Below are positions 1 through 9,334 of a DNA stretch of 64,000 nt, one piece after another. The notes under the pieces were generated by a model. The model was given only the letters and a program-made list of their open reading frames with translations, was not told where the DNA came from and did not search any database. The position numbers and the translations under genes were made by a program. Where the stretch lies: contig NZ_CP142675.1 of the NCBI RefSeq assembly GCF_036365825.1, forward strand, positions 2,178,501 to 2,242,500, read 5' to 3'. The number at the start of each line of letters is the position of its first letter. The first letter of the stretch is position 1. This DNA comes from Qipengyuania sp. HL-TH1 (GTDB lineage: Bacteria; Pseudomonadota; Alphaproteobacteria; Sphingomonadales; Sphingomonadaceae).

Positions 1-86
1 AGGATCACGGGCGCGTCGCTTGGGCCGGCCTCGCGGTAGAACACGTCGATACCTTCGACGTTCTGGAAATTATATCGGGTGGACAT
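1..86 (-). CDS. alpha/beta fold hydrolase, N-terminal fragment cut by window edge
   Basis: Only the first 28 codons are inside the window. The reading starts MSTRYNFQNVEGIDVFYREA, the usual N-terminal strand of haloalkane-dehalogenase/epoxide-hydrolase-like alpha/beta hydrolases, just before the oxyanion-hole HG region. A strong Shine-Dalgarno (AGGAGG) lies seven bases before the ATG at 86. It is divergent from the LysR-type gene that follows, so that regulator probably controls it. The catalytic residues lie outside the window, so the substrate cannot be inferred. Confidence 0.7.
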   Translation of the reverse strand, partial: MSTRYNFQNVEGIDVFYREAGPSDAPVI

Positions 87-180
87 GGGAAACCTCCTGT
101 TCGACTGAGAGATGGGCATTGCAGATTTCGATGGAATATCGAAATGTGGAAAGGTCACGTTTCAGGGAGCGCAACGAACG

Positions 181-1062
181 ATGGACAGACTGCAAGCCAT
201 GCGGATGTTTGTCGCGATCGACGAGAGTAGGTCGCTCGCAGCCACCGCGCGCAAGCTGGGGCGCTCGCCAGCGACGTTGTCGCGAGCTTTGTCGATGCTC
301 GAAGCCTCGGCCGGGGAACGATTGTTGGAGAGGACCACCCGGCGTCTCGCATTCACGCCCACCGGCCTGCGACACCTCGAGACCTACCGCGAGATGATAG
401 CGATGCTCGAGGAGCTGGACGCTCCAAGGGACGGGAAGCTGGCCGGCACTGTGACCATCACTGCTCCTGAACTCTTCGGACAGCTTGTGGTCGCCCCCGC
501 CATCCAACCCTTCAGGGACAGGCATCCGGAAGTCCTCGTTCGTCTCCTACTTCTCAATCGTCTGGTGGACCTCGTGGAGGAAGGCGTGGATCTCGCCATC
601 AGGATCGCCGAGCCGAACGACGGCAATTTCGAGATGGTCACGTTGGGTCAGGTGGAACAGCTGACCTGCGCGTCCCCCGGATACCTCGACGACAACGGTG
701 TTCCTGCCGTACCGGACGACCTCGACAGCCATCGCTGTATCGGCCTCAACGCGGAGGGGTTCGACGACCAATGGCGGTTCTCGATGGGCGGTCGACTCCG
801 TTCCCGGCACGTGCGCTGCGAGGTGGCCACGAACAACGCGGGCGCTGCAATCGAATTCGCACTCCGCGGAGCAGGATTGATACGCGTCCTTTCCTACCAG
901 GTTGAGGAGCATCTGGCTTCGGGAGCGCTCACGGAGGTACTCCGCGAATTTCGTGCGCCCCCGCTTCCGATCCAGGTCGTGCACCGGCGCCATGTTCACG
1001 ACCAGGGACTTGTGGGCGCCGTCGTCGAACATTTGGCCGGCATGATCACCGCAAGCTCCTGA
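181..1062 (+). CDS. LysR-family transcriptional regulator
   Basis: The 293-residue protein has the usual family length. Residues 1-60 form the winged helix-turn-helix (MDRLQAMRMFVAIDESRSLA onward, with a recognition helix rich in S/T/R). Residues about 85-290 form the periplasmic-binding-protein-like effector domain. I chose the ATG at 181 over the upstream ATG at 112 because LysR proteins normally begin with this sequence and a GGAG-like site precedes it. It is divergently transcribed from the alpha/beta hydrolase at the left edge, the classical arrangement in which a LysR protein binds the shared intergenic region and activates its neighbour. The inducer is unknown. Confidence 0.9.
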   Translation: MDRLQAMRMFVAIDESRSLAATARKLGRSPATLSRALSMLEASAGERLLERTTRRLAFTPTGLRHLETYREMIAMLEELDAPRDGKLAGTVTITAPELFGQLVVAPAIQPFRDRHPEVLVRLLLLNRLVDLVEEGVDLAIRIAEPNDGNFEMVTLGQVEQLTCASPGYLDDNGVPAVPDDLDSHRCIGLNAEGFDDQWRFSMGGRLRSRHVRCEVATNNAGAAIEFALRGAGLIRVLSYQVEEHLASGALTEVLREFRAPPLPIQVVHRRHVHDQGLVGAVVEHLAGMITASS

Positions 1063-1208
1063 TCCGGAAGCAGGCGATCGCTTTCGCGTGAGTTCGTCGA
1101 GCTGCGAGCGGCGAACCGATCGGGTCTTCCCCTGCGTCGATCGACCATCACTTCCCATGGGATGGCATAGCGTTTAGCCTGATCGCAACTTGGAACGAGG
1201 GGGATACG

Positions 1209-2462
1209 ATGAGGATATGCAGCCTACTGCTGTCAGTTGTCCTGCTGACTTCAGCCGGATGCACGAACCACCACGTGCAGTTCTTCTTCCCGAATACGGT
1301 CGCCGATGCGCCGGACGAGGTGCGCATCTTCATGGATGCCCGAGGAGATCTCTATCCCGACGATGGTATCGCTGCCGGATATGCCCTCCCCGACGGCTCG
1401 CACGGAAGTCTCTTCGAGGCCGCGCGCGGCGGCGACCCGGCCCTTTGTCTCGAGCCTCGGGCCGGAAGCGAGCTCGAGGAACTTTGCGACGCGGTCGACG
1501 AAGGCTGCTACGGCAGCGTCACTACAGACTGCTTCGCACGATGGCAGATGGTCCAAGAGACGATGTGGAAGAGGCGCGCGGAGCGCATCGCCGCGCGCTT
1601 CGGCGAGGACGGCAGGGACACGATCGGGGTCCTGATCTATGGTTTCAACAACTGGTTCCGCGAAAGCGACGCCAACTACGCCACGGCTGAGCGTGAGATG
1701 CGTCGCTTTCTTCCCGCTGATCGCAAGATAGGTTTCGTGGAGGTCTACTGGGACGGGTGCAGAGGCAACGACAAGGGCATAGGCTGCTGGTCACGAGCGC
1801 AGTCCACGGGGCCGCTCGCGGGGTTCGCGTTGCGCCGTCTCTTCAATGGCGTCGAGGAAGCTTGGACGACGGCGTCGGGATCTCCTTCCTGGCGTGTGCT
1901 CACTCACAGTTCGGGAGCGTTCGTCGCTGGTGCGACCTTCGGCGACCCCACGATCGCCCTTCCCCAGCTGCAGGATCCGACGACGAACCGCTGGTATGGT
2001 CGGTTCGCCCGACACCGCGACGAGGATCGCGGGCCGGATCGGATCCCGCAACTCTCGGACGCCCGCTTGGGCATGTTCGCCCCTGCGACGCCATCGAGTA
2101 CCTTCGGTGGCCAATCGCGGGGAGTGCTATCGCAGAACCTCACGATCCTTACGGTCGTCCAGCCGGACGACAGCGCCTTGAACAAGCTCGTGCTCGGTTG
2201 CCGTAGGCTAGGGGCGTCATGCCTGGGCGCCATCGAGACGCAGGCCTGCGATCTCAAGCGCGAACTTGAGGGTAGGGGGACAGGGATCACGCTGTCGGTC
2301 TACGACTTCGGTCGTCCGGAGGACCCTTGGGGAGACGAGCGCGAACTGCACGACTATTCGGTCTACGTCCGGCAGGCAGCGGATCATTCGACGTTCTTCC
2401 GCGACTTCTTGGGTTCGGATCCGCGGGCCACGGACGCCTCGCCCCTGATCGACTGCGGCTGA
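1209..2462 (+). CDS. putative lipoprotein alpha/beta hydrolase
   Basis: A 417-residue protein with a lipoprotein signal peptide: a short basic start, a hydrophobic stretch and the lipobox LTSAGC, with predicted acylated Cys at residue 18. After export it should sit on the outer or inner membrane. Residues around 138-146 (IGVLIYGFN) look like the first core strand of an alpha/beta hydrolase, and THSSGA further on resembles a GxSxG nucleophile elbow with Thr in the first position. Several Cys pairs suggest disulfides. GAGGGGG precedes the ATG by about six bases. The substrate is unknown. It shows no obvious operon partner but lies beside nuclease and defence-like genes. Confidence 0.7.
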   Translation: MRICSLLLSVVLLTSAGCTNHHVQFFFPNTVADAPDEVRIFMDARGDLYPDDGIAAGYALPDGSHGSLFEAARGGDPALCLEPRAGSELEELCDAVDEGCYGSVTTDCFARWQMVQETMWKRRAERIAARFGEDGRDTIGVLIYGFNNWFRESDANYATAEREMRRFLPADRKIGFVEVYWDGCRGNDKGIGCWSRAQSTGPLAGFALRRLFNGVEEAWTTASGSPSWRVLTHSSGAFVAGATFGDPTIALPQLQDPTTNRWYGRFARHRDEDRGPDRIPQLSDARLGMFAPATPSSTFGGQSRGVLSQNLTILTVVQPDDSALNKLVLGCRRLGASCLGAIETQACDLKRELEGRGTGITLSVYDFGRPEDPWGDERELHDYSVYVRQAADHSTFFRDFLGSDPRATDASPLIDCG

Positions 2463-2539
2463 TCGATCTCGACATGGCACTGGACCGAGAATTCGCCTGC
2501 CTCTTGGCATGAGCCCTCGCTGGGCCGATATCCGGGCGT

Positions 2540-3169
2540 ATGGCGGGCAAACGGCAGCATTACCTCCCGAGGTTCCTGCAGAGGGGATTTCTCGACAGGA
2601 CGTCAGACGGCGAAGGGCGCGCGGACCGTACATGGCTGCATCGCCGGAGTTCCGAGCCACGCCTGGTCGGGATCGCCGATGTCGGCGTCGAGGACTGGTT
2701 CTACTCCCGTAGGGGCGAACCGGGCGAGGTGACGCTGGACGACATCATCACGCAAATCGAACGTGACTTCAGCAGGGACGTCGGCAAGCTGCGTTCGTCG
2801 CCCGCGGGGACGCAGGTCGCATCCGGGCATGCGGCTCGCACCACTGTCCCTCTCGTGATGAGGACGGCTCACCTTCGCCGGACGATTTCGGAAGGTGCGG
2901 ATGCGATGCTCAGGGCTGCGGAGGAGCTCCTTACGGATCCCGACCGACTGTCCGACAAGATGGGCGGACGACGGCCTGCCCTGTCGCGGTCGGTGAGCGA
3001 TGCGATCGCCGATACGGCCGCGAAGCTCGGCTCGGCACCGAGGGTCAGGTCATCCGCCCGAAATCGGCCTTGGTTCGGGATCGTCGAAGCAATTCGGGTA
3101 GGCTGGTTCGATCTTGCCTTCGGATACACAACGGCGGAAGCCGTCGAGTGCTGTCAGAGGCGATGCTAG
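2540..3169 (+). CDS. DUF4238-type protein, possibly truncated
   Basis: The start MAGKRQHYLPRFLQRGF matches the conserved opening of DUF4238 proteins (K-QHY-PR-FL), and EDWFYSR around residues 51-57 fits the same domain. The family usually runs to about 250-350 residues; this copy has 209 and its last 15-20 residues look atypical, so the 3' end may be eroded or frameshifted. DUF4238 proteins have no established biochemistry but often sit in accessory and defence regions, as here. No good Shine-Dalgarno is visible before the ATG. Confidence 0.55.
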   Translation: MAGKRQHYLPRFLQRGFLDRTSDGEGRADRTWLHRRSSEPRLVGIADVGVEDWFYSRRGEPGEVTLDDIITQIERDFSRDVGKLRSSPAGTQVASGHAARTTVPLVMRTAHLRRTISEGADAMLRAAEELLTDPDRLSDKMGGRRPALSRSVSDAIADTAAKLGSAPRVRSSARNRPWFGIVEAIRVGWFDLAFGYTTAEAVECCQRRC

Positions 3170-3273
3170 AAGGAGGTCGTCATATCTGCAAAATGGGTGC
3201 CCGCAGCGTCAGGAGGCGGGTCGATCGCATCTGATGAGTTGCCGTCTTTCCCTCTATCCCGTGAAGGTAAGTG

Positions 3274-4443
3274 ATGACCGACCGTTGGCAGTTCGACTAC
3301 GCGCCACCTCGTAGCTGGGAGCAGTTCGAGGAATTGTGCGCGGACACCTTTCAGGATGAGTTCGGTGATGTGTCGCTCGTCCGCAACGGGCGTGCGGGGC
3401 AGCGACAGCATGGTGTCGACATTGTCGCGCGGGCGGGCTCCCTTTGGCCTGTCGGAATACAGTGCAAACGGAAGTCCGTGTGGCCGGTGAAGCAGGTGAC
3501 CTGCCGTGAACTCGAGGAGGAGGTCACCAAGGCAAGGGATTTCGAACCGCCCTTGAGGTCGTTCATCCTCGTGTCTTCGGCCCCCGACGATGCGGCGCTC
3601 CAGGAGCGGGCGCGCGAGCTCGATGAGCAGCACCGGAAGGATGGACTGTTCGGAGTCGCAGTCTTCGGATGGGGGGAACTGGTGCGTCGTGCGACCCGCC
3701 ATGGGGCGGTCGCATCGAAGCACTTCGGCGTCCACGCGCGAGGCGAGCATGCGCCGTTGCTGAGGACCTGGACGGCCGAGTGCCACGAGCTGCTCGTGGA
3801 GGATCGCGAACTCGACGTGGAGGTGAAGGAGACGATCCACGACCTGATCGACAACCCGCGAGGTCGCCTCGCGATACGGCAGCGGGAGAGCGAGGAGCTG
3901 CTGCTGCGCATCAAGGCCCGGCAGTCCGAGCCCGACCTTTCGCTGGACGATCGCGAGGAGATCCTCAAGATGCGCGGTGAACTCAAAAAGCTGGAGGATC
4001 GCGAGCGCAGATCGATCGCCGGCCTGGAGCTGCTGCTGCGCCACGACACCCTCGGCGAATACGTCCGGTTGGTCTGGAAGGAGCACGCGGCCTTCCTCGT
4101 CCGATCCTTCGTCGAGCAGGAGCTCGATCCCGGGCTGTCGGACGTGACCGGTCTCGAGAAGATACGGATCGCGCCGCCGGACGCGGCGCATGACGACACA
4201 CATGCGGTCTTCCTGCCGTCTAGCGAGATCGTGGCGATACAGGAGCACCGCCGCGACCTGCACCGGAGATATCCGAAGGTCGATCCCGATTTCGTGGGCG
4301 AGTTGCCCGACGAGGTCTGTTTCGGGCGCGTCCTGCCGGCTCTCGTCAGGACGATCCTGAACCGTCTGGACGACGGCGAATCTCTGACGCGACTGGTCGA
4401 GCGAGGATGGCTGGACACGTCGGCCTGGCGGGTGAGCTGGTGA
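3274..4443 (+). CDS. Mrr-like restriction endonuclease-fold protein with coiled-coil C-terminus
   Basis: The first 120 residues carry a PD-(D/E)XK signature: an acidic helix (EQFEELCADTF), then GVDIVA supplying the Asp and GIQCKRK supplying the Q-x-K pair. This is the Mrr/NACHT-associated nuclease arrangement. Residues about 170-290 are rich in E, K, R and L with heptad-like spacing, suggesting a coiled coil that could dimerise or bind a partner. I use the ATG at 3274 rather than the GTG one codon earlier because AAGGTAA lies about seven bases upstream of it. It is convergent with the HNH/ATPase operon and ends 60 bases from it. The target and the trigger are unknown. Confidence 0.65.
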   Translation: MTDRWQFDYAPPRSWEQFEELCADTFQDEFGDVSLVRNGRAGQRQHGVDIVARAGSLWPVGIQCKRKSVWPVKQVTCRELEEEVTKARDFEPPLRSFILVSSAPDDAALQERARELDEQHRKDGLFGVAVFGWGELVRRATRHGAVASKHFGVHARGEHAPLLRTWTAECHELLVEDRELDVEVKETIHDLIDNPRGRLAIRQRESEELLLRIKARQSEPDLSLDDREEILKMRGELKKLEDRERRSIAGLELLLRHDTLGEYVRLVWKEHAAFLVRSFVEQELDPGLSDVTGLEKIRIAPPDAAHDDTHAVFLPSSEIVAIQEHRRDLHRRYPKVDPDFVGELPDEVCFGRVLPALVRTILNRLDDGESLTRLVERGWLDTSAWRVSW

Positions 4444-4503
4444 GCCGACAAGCTCGAAGTCTCGTCCATTCCCATTTCGTTCGCGGATACGGCACCGTCG
4501 TGG

Positions 4504-5511
4504 CTAGGACATGCCGCCGAGCGATAGGAACTCGTCGACCCATGCCTTCGCCGTGGCCGAATAGGGCTGGGTCGGTTCCGTCATCGCTCGCACCTCCCGA
4601 AGTATCCTGTCCTGCATCGCCGATGACTTGGTGAGGACGAGTTGCTTCACGTCGTCGGATGCGGCGGAGGCCTCGACCTGCGCGACCATCTCGTCGAGAT
4701 CCACGACCAGCCCTGCGAGGAACTGCAGTTGCCGGACGACGCGCGTCCTCGCCTGGACGAGACCCACCCTGTTCAGGCCGTAGGTATGGATCGACATGGC
4801 CGCGACGAGGTCGATCTCGGACTCGTCGGCGTGCCGGCGGACCTCCTCGCCGTCCACGTCAGCACCGACGGGATTCATCGCGTCGGCGGGGGTCGCGTCT
4901 CCCTTCGCGTAGACGATCGAGGCACCGACGTGCGGGTGGAAGGTGAAGTCCAGGACATCCTCCGGCCGGTCGATGCAAGGATTGAGCAGGAGAGGACTCT
5001 CCCTTCCGATGTCGTCGCCCTCGCCTCGCGCGCGTCTGCCCTCGTCCGCGAGAGGGAAGGCGTCCTTCTTCCCCGTCGAGGTAATGGCAGTCGTCGCCCT
5101 GAGGTCGGAGTGCATCTCCGCGAGGTCGATCCCCGGTTTGGGAGTGGGTTGCCTTCTCCTCCGGTTGCAGTCGATGCAGCTAGGCAGGAGATTGTCCCAG
5201 TCCGCCGCCAACCACCAGTATCCGTCGTGGTCGGGTGCCTCCTGCACCCGACCCTTCGGACGGTAGTGTTCAACGTCGACCGGAGCGGTGCTGTCGTAGA
5301 CGCTCTCGCAATAGGCGCACTTGCCCCCGAACAGCTTCTCGAGACCGACCTTCACCGAAGCGAGCTTGTAGGCCTTGAACTGCGCCTTGCGGGCGGTGGC
5401 GCGATCCTGCGCCGACAGGCCGAAGTAGGCGCGAGCCTGATCGAGTTCCTCGCGTTGCTTCTCGGAGAGATCGGCAGGAAGCGATCCGCTCGGTCGCGCT
5501 ATGCTCCTCAT
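4504..5511 (-). CDS. HNH endonuclease, PtuB-like
   Basis: A 335-residue HNH nuclease. A first zinc knuckle C65-x2-C68 (CAYCES) is followed by the catalytic segment VEHYRPK (E81, H82), then WDNLLPSCIDCN with N107 and the second knuckle C112-x2-C115. This layout is that of the HNH family that includes PtuB of Septu and the retron-Ec78 effector. It should cut DNA or RNA when released or activated by its ATPase partner. Its ATG overlaps the stop of the upstream ATPase gene by one base (TGATG), so the two are translationally coupled. It is longer than typical PtuB (about 200-250 aa), with a helical C-terminal extension. Confidence 0.75.
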   Translation of the reverse strand: MRSIARPSGSLPADLSEKQREELDQARAYFGLSAQDRATARKAQFKAYKLASVKVGLEKLFGGKCAYCESVYDSTAPVDVEHYRPKGRVQEAPDHDGYWWLAADWDNLLPSCIDCNRRRRQPTPKPGIDLAEMHSDLRATTAITSTGKKDAFPLADEGRRARGEGDDIGRESPLLLNPCIDRPEDVLDFTFHPHVGASIVYAKGDATPADAMNPVGADVDGEEVRRHADESEIDLVAAMSIHTYGLNRVGLVQARTRVVRQLQFLAGLVVDLDEMVAQVEASAASDDVKQLVLTKSSAMQDRILREVRAMTEPTQPYSATAKAWVDEFLSLGGMS

Positions 5512-7916
5512 CAGGCGCGTCCGAGGATCTCGACGATCCGCTGGCGCGTCCGAGCCCTTAGGTTCGACACCCTTTCCGACGACAGGACGTCTCGTTCGGC
5601 GAGGAACTGCGCGACGGCTTCCTGCACGAGCCTCTGTATCTCGCTGTCACCGACGGGGAGCGCCCCGTTCACCTCCGAGGCGAAGGCCCTGAAGGCCGAC
5701 AGCTCGCGTTCGGTGAGGCTGTCGAGGGCTGCTGGTCCGTCGGCCGCCATGTCGCGGAGCAGATCGGCGATGCGGGCGTATTCCAGCTCGGTCGCACGTG
5801 CGTCGGTTGAGGCGAGCTGGAAGAAGTCGGCCGTGAGGAGCTGCTCGATGGTCAACTCCTCGATGTCGGGCAGCGTCGAGAGCGACTCGATGAACACCGG
5901 GTGTTCGCTGTCCACGTCGTCGGCACCTCGGACACGGTTGAGCACCAGGACTTCGCCGCTTCCCATCCCACGCAGGCAGAGCGGATCGTGCGATGTGACG
6001 ACGAAGGTCACGTTGGGGAGCGCCTCGCGCAGGGCGGACATGATCGCGATCTTCCATCGCGGATGCAGATGGGCCTCGATCTCGTCGACGAAGACGATCG
6101 CGCGTGCTCCATACAGGGTCTGGAAGCCCGGCTGCCTCATCAGGCCCCGCATGATGTCGCACGCCATGGCGAGGACAGCGCGGAAGCCCGACGAGACGAG
6201 CTTCAGCGGAGTGCGCTCGCGTCTCTCGACGCCGCCGTGCAGGTATGGCGTCACGATGAAGCAGTCCTTCTCGCCGCGCTCCACGACGTCGAAATCGCCT
6301 TCGACCGCGAAGATCGACCGCAGCGCCCTCACCACCTCGTCGAACTCGTCCCGGTCGAGGTCCAGGAGCCAGTTCGTCGGGTTCGGAAGAAGCCTGTCCG
6401 ACTGGAACAGGGTCCGCACGTGGTGACCTGCCGGTAGACGGACCAGTTGCTTGTCGAGGTACTGCCGGAAGGCGCCGTATGCGAACACGGGCGGCACCTC
6501 CTCCTCGTACGAGACGTCGAAGCCCTTCGGTGTGATGAGCGTCCTGGAGGCCGAGCCGTCCTCAAAGCCGATCTCGACGACCGCGTGGTCGGGCCCGGGC
6601 GCGCTGTCGGGGTCCATGAACGATGGGTCGAGGATCAGTCCCCGCGGTGACAGTCGAAGAGCTTCCCGGTCCCTGTCGTCCATGAGCGCGAGCACGCACG
6701 CCTCGAGGATGCTGCTCTTCCCCGTGGCGTTCTCGCCGAGGATGAGGAGCGACCCGCAGACCGCATCGGAGGTCGCCTTGACGCTCGCTGCGGGCTCGGC
6801 CGGGATTGGGAAGGAGAGTCGCTCCAGCGACTTGAAGTTCTCGATCGATACCTTCGTCAGCCTCGCGGTCTTGCGAGGTGTCGCACGCGTGGGAGGGTGG
6901 ACCCGCCTCGCCGATATGCTCGGGTGGGCGTCGAGGACGTCCAGGGGGTCGGCGCGACGGAGCTCCTCGAACAGGCTTCGTCCCCCATCAGATCGCAGCA
7001 TGCGGCCGACGGACCCAAGCACGTCTCGTGGGTCCAACCTCGTCCCCTGAATCTCCGACATGGCGAGGCCGAGCAGGCGCAGCCGCATTCGCAGGATTCC
7101 TGGGAAGTCGAGGTCGTGCGGATCGATTTCTCCGGCTTTCGACCTGAGTAGCCTCCATTCGAGTTCCCCGATCGCGTCCCGACGTCGTTCGACGAGTTCC
7201 GGGCGGTTGAGATGGAAATGGCCCAGCGTAGCGTCGCCGCGCGGGTCGAGTGCGACGAGAACGCCGTCAGGTCCGACGGCGAGGTGCTCGTGGATGGCGC
7301 GATCGCGCGTCGGGTCGAGCAGCAGGGCGTCCTCGGTCCGAGCGACGCCATGACGTCTCTCGAGGTCGGACCAGGACGGGATGAAGAGCGGGTCGCCGCC
7401 TTTCGGTCTGCGACGGGTCTCCCAGGGCTCGTAGCCCTGCGAGAAGTCCGGCTCGTGTCGGTCTGGTCGAGGCAGACTGAATTCCCGCAGCATCTCTAGG
7501 CTCGGGAGCGGCGAACGACGCTTTCTCACCGGGAAGTGGGCGGGATTGTCGGGCCTGCATCCTTCGCAGATCAGGAACCAGTTGTCCCACGAGGTCGCGA
7601 GCCAGACGTAGTAGAGGTGACTGGTCGCATGGTCCGCGACCGGTTCGGCCTCGGTGTCGGGCCTGAAGGGATACGCCGACTTCTCGTCTACGTCGCAGGC
7701 GCTCTCGCAGAAGGCGCATCGGCCCTCGAACAGGTCCCCGAGCTCGCGCCATATCGCGTAACCGACCCTCGCGGCCTTGACCCTGATCCGCGCCTGCGCG
7801 CGACTTGCCGACGCGAGTTCGAACGCCTGCAGCACCTCCTCGCGCATCTGTCCGATCTCGCGCGACCGCAAGATGAACTCAGGCGGTGCGGTCCTCGATC
7901 TGTCGACGAACCTCAT
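5511..7916 (-). CDS. PtuA-like AAA ATPase fused to a degenerate HNH domain
   Basis: An 801-residue fusion. Residues 60-125 reproduce the zinc framework of the neighbouring HNH protein (C67-x2-C70 and C117-x2-C120, with WDNW at about 110-113), but the catalytic EHYRPK motif is replaced by SAYPFRPD, without the His. From about residue 350 an OLD/AAA_23-type ATPase begins: KVSIENFKSLERLSF, Walker A GENATGKSS near 393, Walker B IVFVDEIEAHLHPR near 607-620, then VVTSHDPLCLRG. This matches the ATPase half of Septu-like systems. It shares four bases with the upstream hydrolase gene and one with the downstream HNH gene. The dead HNH domain may be a docking or zinc-structural module. Septu assignment is inference. 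Confidence 0.7.
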   Translation of the reverse strand: MRFVDRSRTAPPEFILRSREIGQMREEVLQAFELASASRAQARIRVKAARVGYAIWRELGDLFEGRCAFCESACDVDEKSAYPFRPDTEAEPVADHATSHLYYVWLATSWDNWFLICEGCRPDNPAHFPVRKRRSPLPSLEMLREFSLPRPDRHEPDFSQGYEPWETRRRPKGGDPLFIPSWSDLERRHGVARTEDALLLDPTRDRAIHEHLAVGPDGVLVALDPRGDATLGHFHLNRPELVERRRDAIGELEWRLLRSKAGEIDPHDLDFPGILRMRLRLLGLAMSEIQGTRLDPRDVLGSVGRMLRSDGGRSLFEELRRADPLDVLDAHPSISARRVHPPTRATPRKTARLTKVSIENFKSLERLSFPIPAEPAASVKATSDAVCGSLLILGENATGKSSILEACVLALMDDRDREALRLSPRGLILDPSFMDPDSAPGPDHAVVEIGFEDGSASRTLITPKGFDVSYEEEVPPVFAYGAFRQYLDKQLVRLPAGHHVRTLFQSDRLLPNPTNWLLDLDRDEFDEVVRALRSIFAVEGDFDVVERGEKDCFIVTPYLHGGVERRERTPLKLVSSGFRAVLAMACDIMRGLMRQPGFQTLYGARAIVFVDEIEAHLHPRWKIAIMSALREALPNVTFVVTSHDPLCLRGMGSGEVLVLNRVRGADDVDSEHPVFIESLSTLPDIEELTIEQLLTADFFQLASTDARATELEYARIADLLRDMAADGPAALDSLTERELSAFRAFASEVNGALPVGDSEIQRLVQEAVAQFLAERDVLSSERVSNLRARTRQRIVEILGRA

Positions 7917-9334
7917 CCTTCGTGCTCTCTGGTTTCCACGTCACCTACGTCCCGAAGATCGAGGGCGGTCCGCAGGGCACGGACGGCCGGGGTCGCCTTT
8001 CCCGAAGGCATGCGCCAGTAGTCGAGATGGCGGAACCGAAGGCCGGCCGAACTCAAGGCGTGGTCGACCACCCCGGGACCGAAGTGCGGGGCGACCGGAC
8101 CCGCCACGGGGTCGCCGAGCAGCAGCAGCCTCGTCTCGAAATGGACGTTGGACCAGACGGTCGCCGCGAAGGGTGCGGCATGGTGCGGGATGCGGGACTT
8201 GGCGTCCCTAGGAAAGCTGAATCTCTTCACGTCTTTCGCCCAATACTCGTAGAAGGGAGGGCAGATGGGGAATTCGCGCCTCTTCTTGCGCGTCTCGAAT
8301 GCGGAAGGCGATCCGGCGAGCAGGATGTCGGCCTTGCCGAGGGGCGAGCCGAGGGTGATCAGGTCGCTGACCAGCCAGGGAGCCCCTTCCCCAGACGCGA
8401 GCTCCCTCCGATATGCGCGCTGCGCCTCGCGGAAGCGGGAACGCTCGTCGTGTGCGCCCTTCTTCGCGACGAGCGATCCGTCGTCGGCTTTCTCGTCCTC
8501 GAACAGCGCGGCGCCCGCGTTCTCCACGTCGGCGAGGAGACGCATCGCGTCTGATCCTTCGGCGTGTCGCCCCTCCAGTTTTCGCTCGTCAAGACCGGCC
8601 CATGCATGCGTGAGGACGTCGTACGCGACGAGCGAACCGAGGCTGTGCCCCAACACGACGATACGGTCGTAGTCGCCAGTGCGATGAAGCCGGGCGAGGA
8701 GCTTCATGCCCTCCGCCCTGATCCGTTGCCTCGCCTCGACATTGCGCGGCGCGGCCCTGAGGTAGCGTGCGGCGTCGCCAACCACCGGGACGATAGCGTT
8801 GAGCACCAAGCTCGTGACGATGGGGAGCAGGAGGGTCGCCAGACCGCTCGCCCATCCCAACCTGTCGGAATCGAGGAGAAAGGCGACGTAGCAGCCTGCA
8901 GCGACGAAGGTCAGCGTCCAGGCGAGGATCCAGTGACCGAGATAGCCGCTCGGCAACGTTCCGGGAAGGCGGACGAACAGCGACGCGAGCCAGCCGAGCA
9001 CGTCCGAGAGCCGGTTGTCGGGCATCATGTGCGCCCAGTAGTATTCGTGGAAGTCGAAGCGACGACCCGAGTGCCTGTCGCCGCGTGTCGTGACGCGCCG
9101 GAGCTCGTGGTTCTCCGCGGTGTCGCCCGGTTTCGAGTATATCGCCCGGTCGTATTCCTCGACCATGGCGTCGTCCTGCACCCATGCGGCGTCCATGAAG
9201 CTCCACATGGTGTCCATCGGCCTCTGTTCGCCGATTCCGTGTATCAAGATCACGGCGGTCTTCTTCGTCGCGGTCACCAAGCCCCTCCTCCCGGTCGTTC
9301 GGGTCCGCCGGAGAAGGAGCGATCTTCGCCGCAT
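7913..9334 (-). CDS. membrane-anchored alpha/beta hydrolase (lipase-like), first gene of the Septu-like operon
   Basis: A 473-residue protein. HGIGEQ at 32-37 gives the oxyanion-loop HG, and GHSLGS at 229-234 is a canonical nucleophile elbow with Ser231, so a serine hydrolase is likely. Two hydrophobic segments at about 133-154 and 160-186 are predicted membrane helices inserted before the nucleophile. The frame stays open further upstream to 9598, but I chose the ATG at 9334 because it is preceded by AGGAGGAGAAC. The stop overlaps the next gene by four bases (ATGA), so hydrolase, ATPase fusion and HNH are one operon. A membrane hydrolase could act as a second toxic effector or as a sensor. 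Confidence 0.7.
   Translation of the reverse strand: MRRRSLLLRRTRTTGRRGLVTATKKTAVILIHGIGEQRPMDTMWSFMDAAWVQDDAMVEEYDRAIYSKPGDTAENHELRRVTTRGDRHSGRRFDFHEYYWAHMMPDNRLSDVLGWLASLFVRLPGTLPSGYLGHWILAWTLTFVAAGCYVAFLLDSDRLGWASGLATLLLPIVTSLVLNAIVPVVGDAARYLRAAPRNVEARQRIRAEGMKLLARLHRTGDYDRIVVLGHSLGSLVAYDVLTHAWAGLDERKLEGRHAEGSDAMRLLADVENAGAALFEDEKADDGSLVAKKGAHDERSRFREAQRAYRRELASGEGAPWLVSDLITLGSPLGKADILLAGSPSAFETRKKRREFPICPPFYEYWAKDVKRFSFPRDAKSRIPHHAAPFAATVWSNVHFETRLLLLGDPVAGPVAPHFGPGVVDHALSSAGLRFRHLDYWRMPSGKATPAVRALRTALDLRDVGDVETREHEG

Noticed and set aside
4642-6426. Long plus-strand open frame antisense to the HNH and ATPase genes
   Set aside because: Lacks family features, composition is typical of antisense GC-rich shadow frames, and the minus-strand genes have clear motifs.
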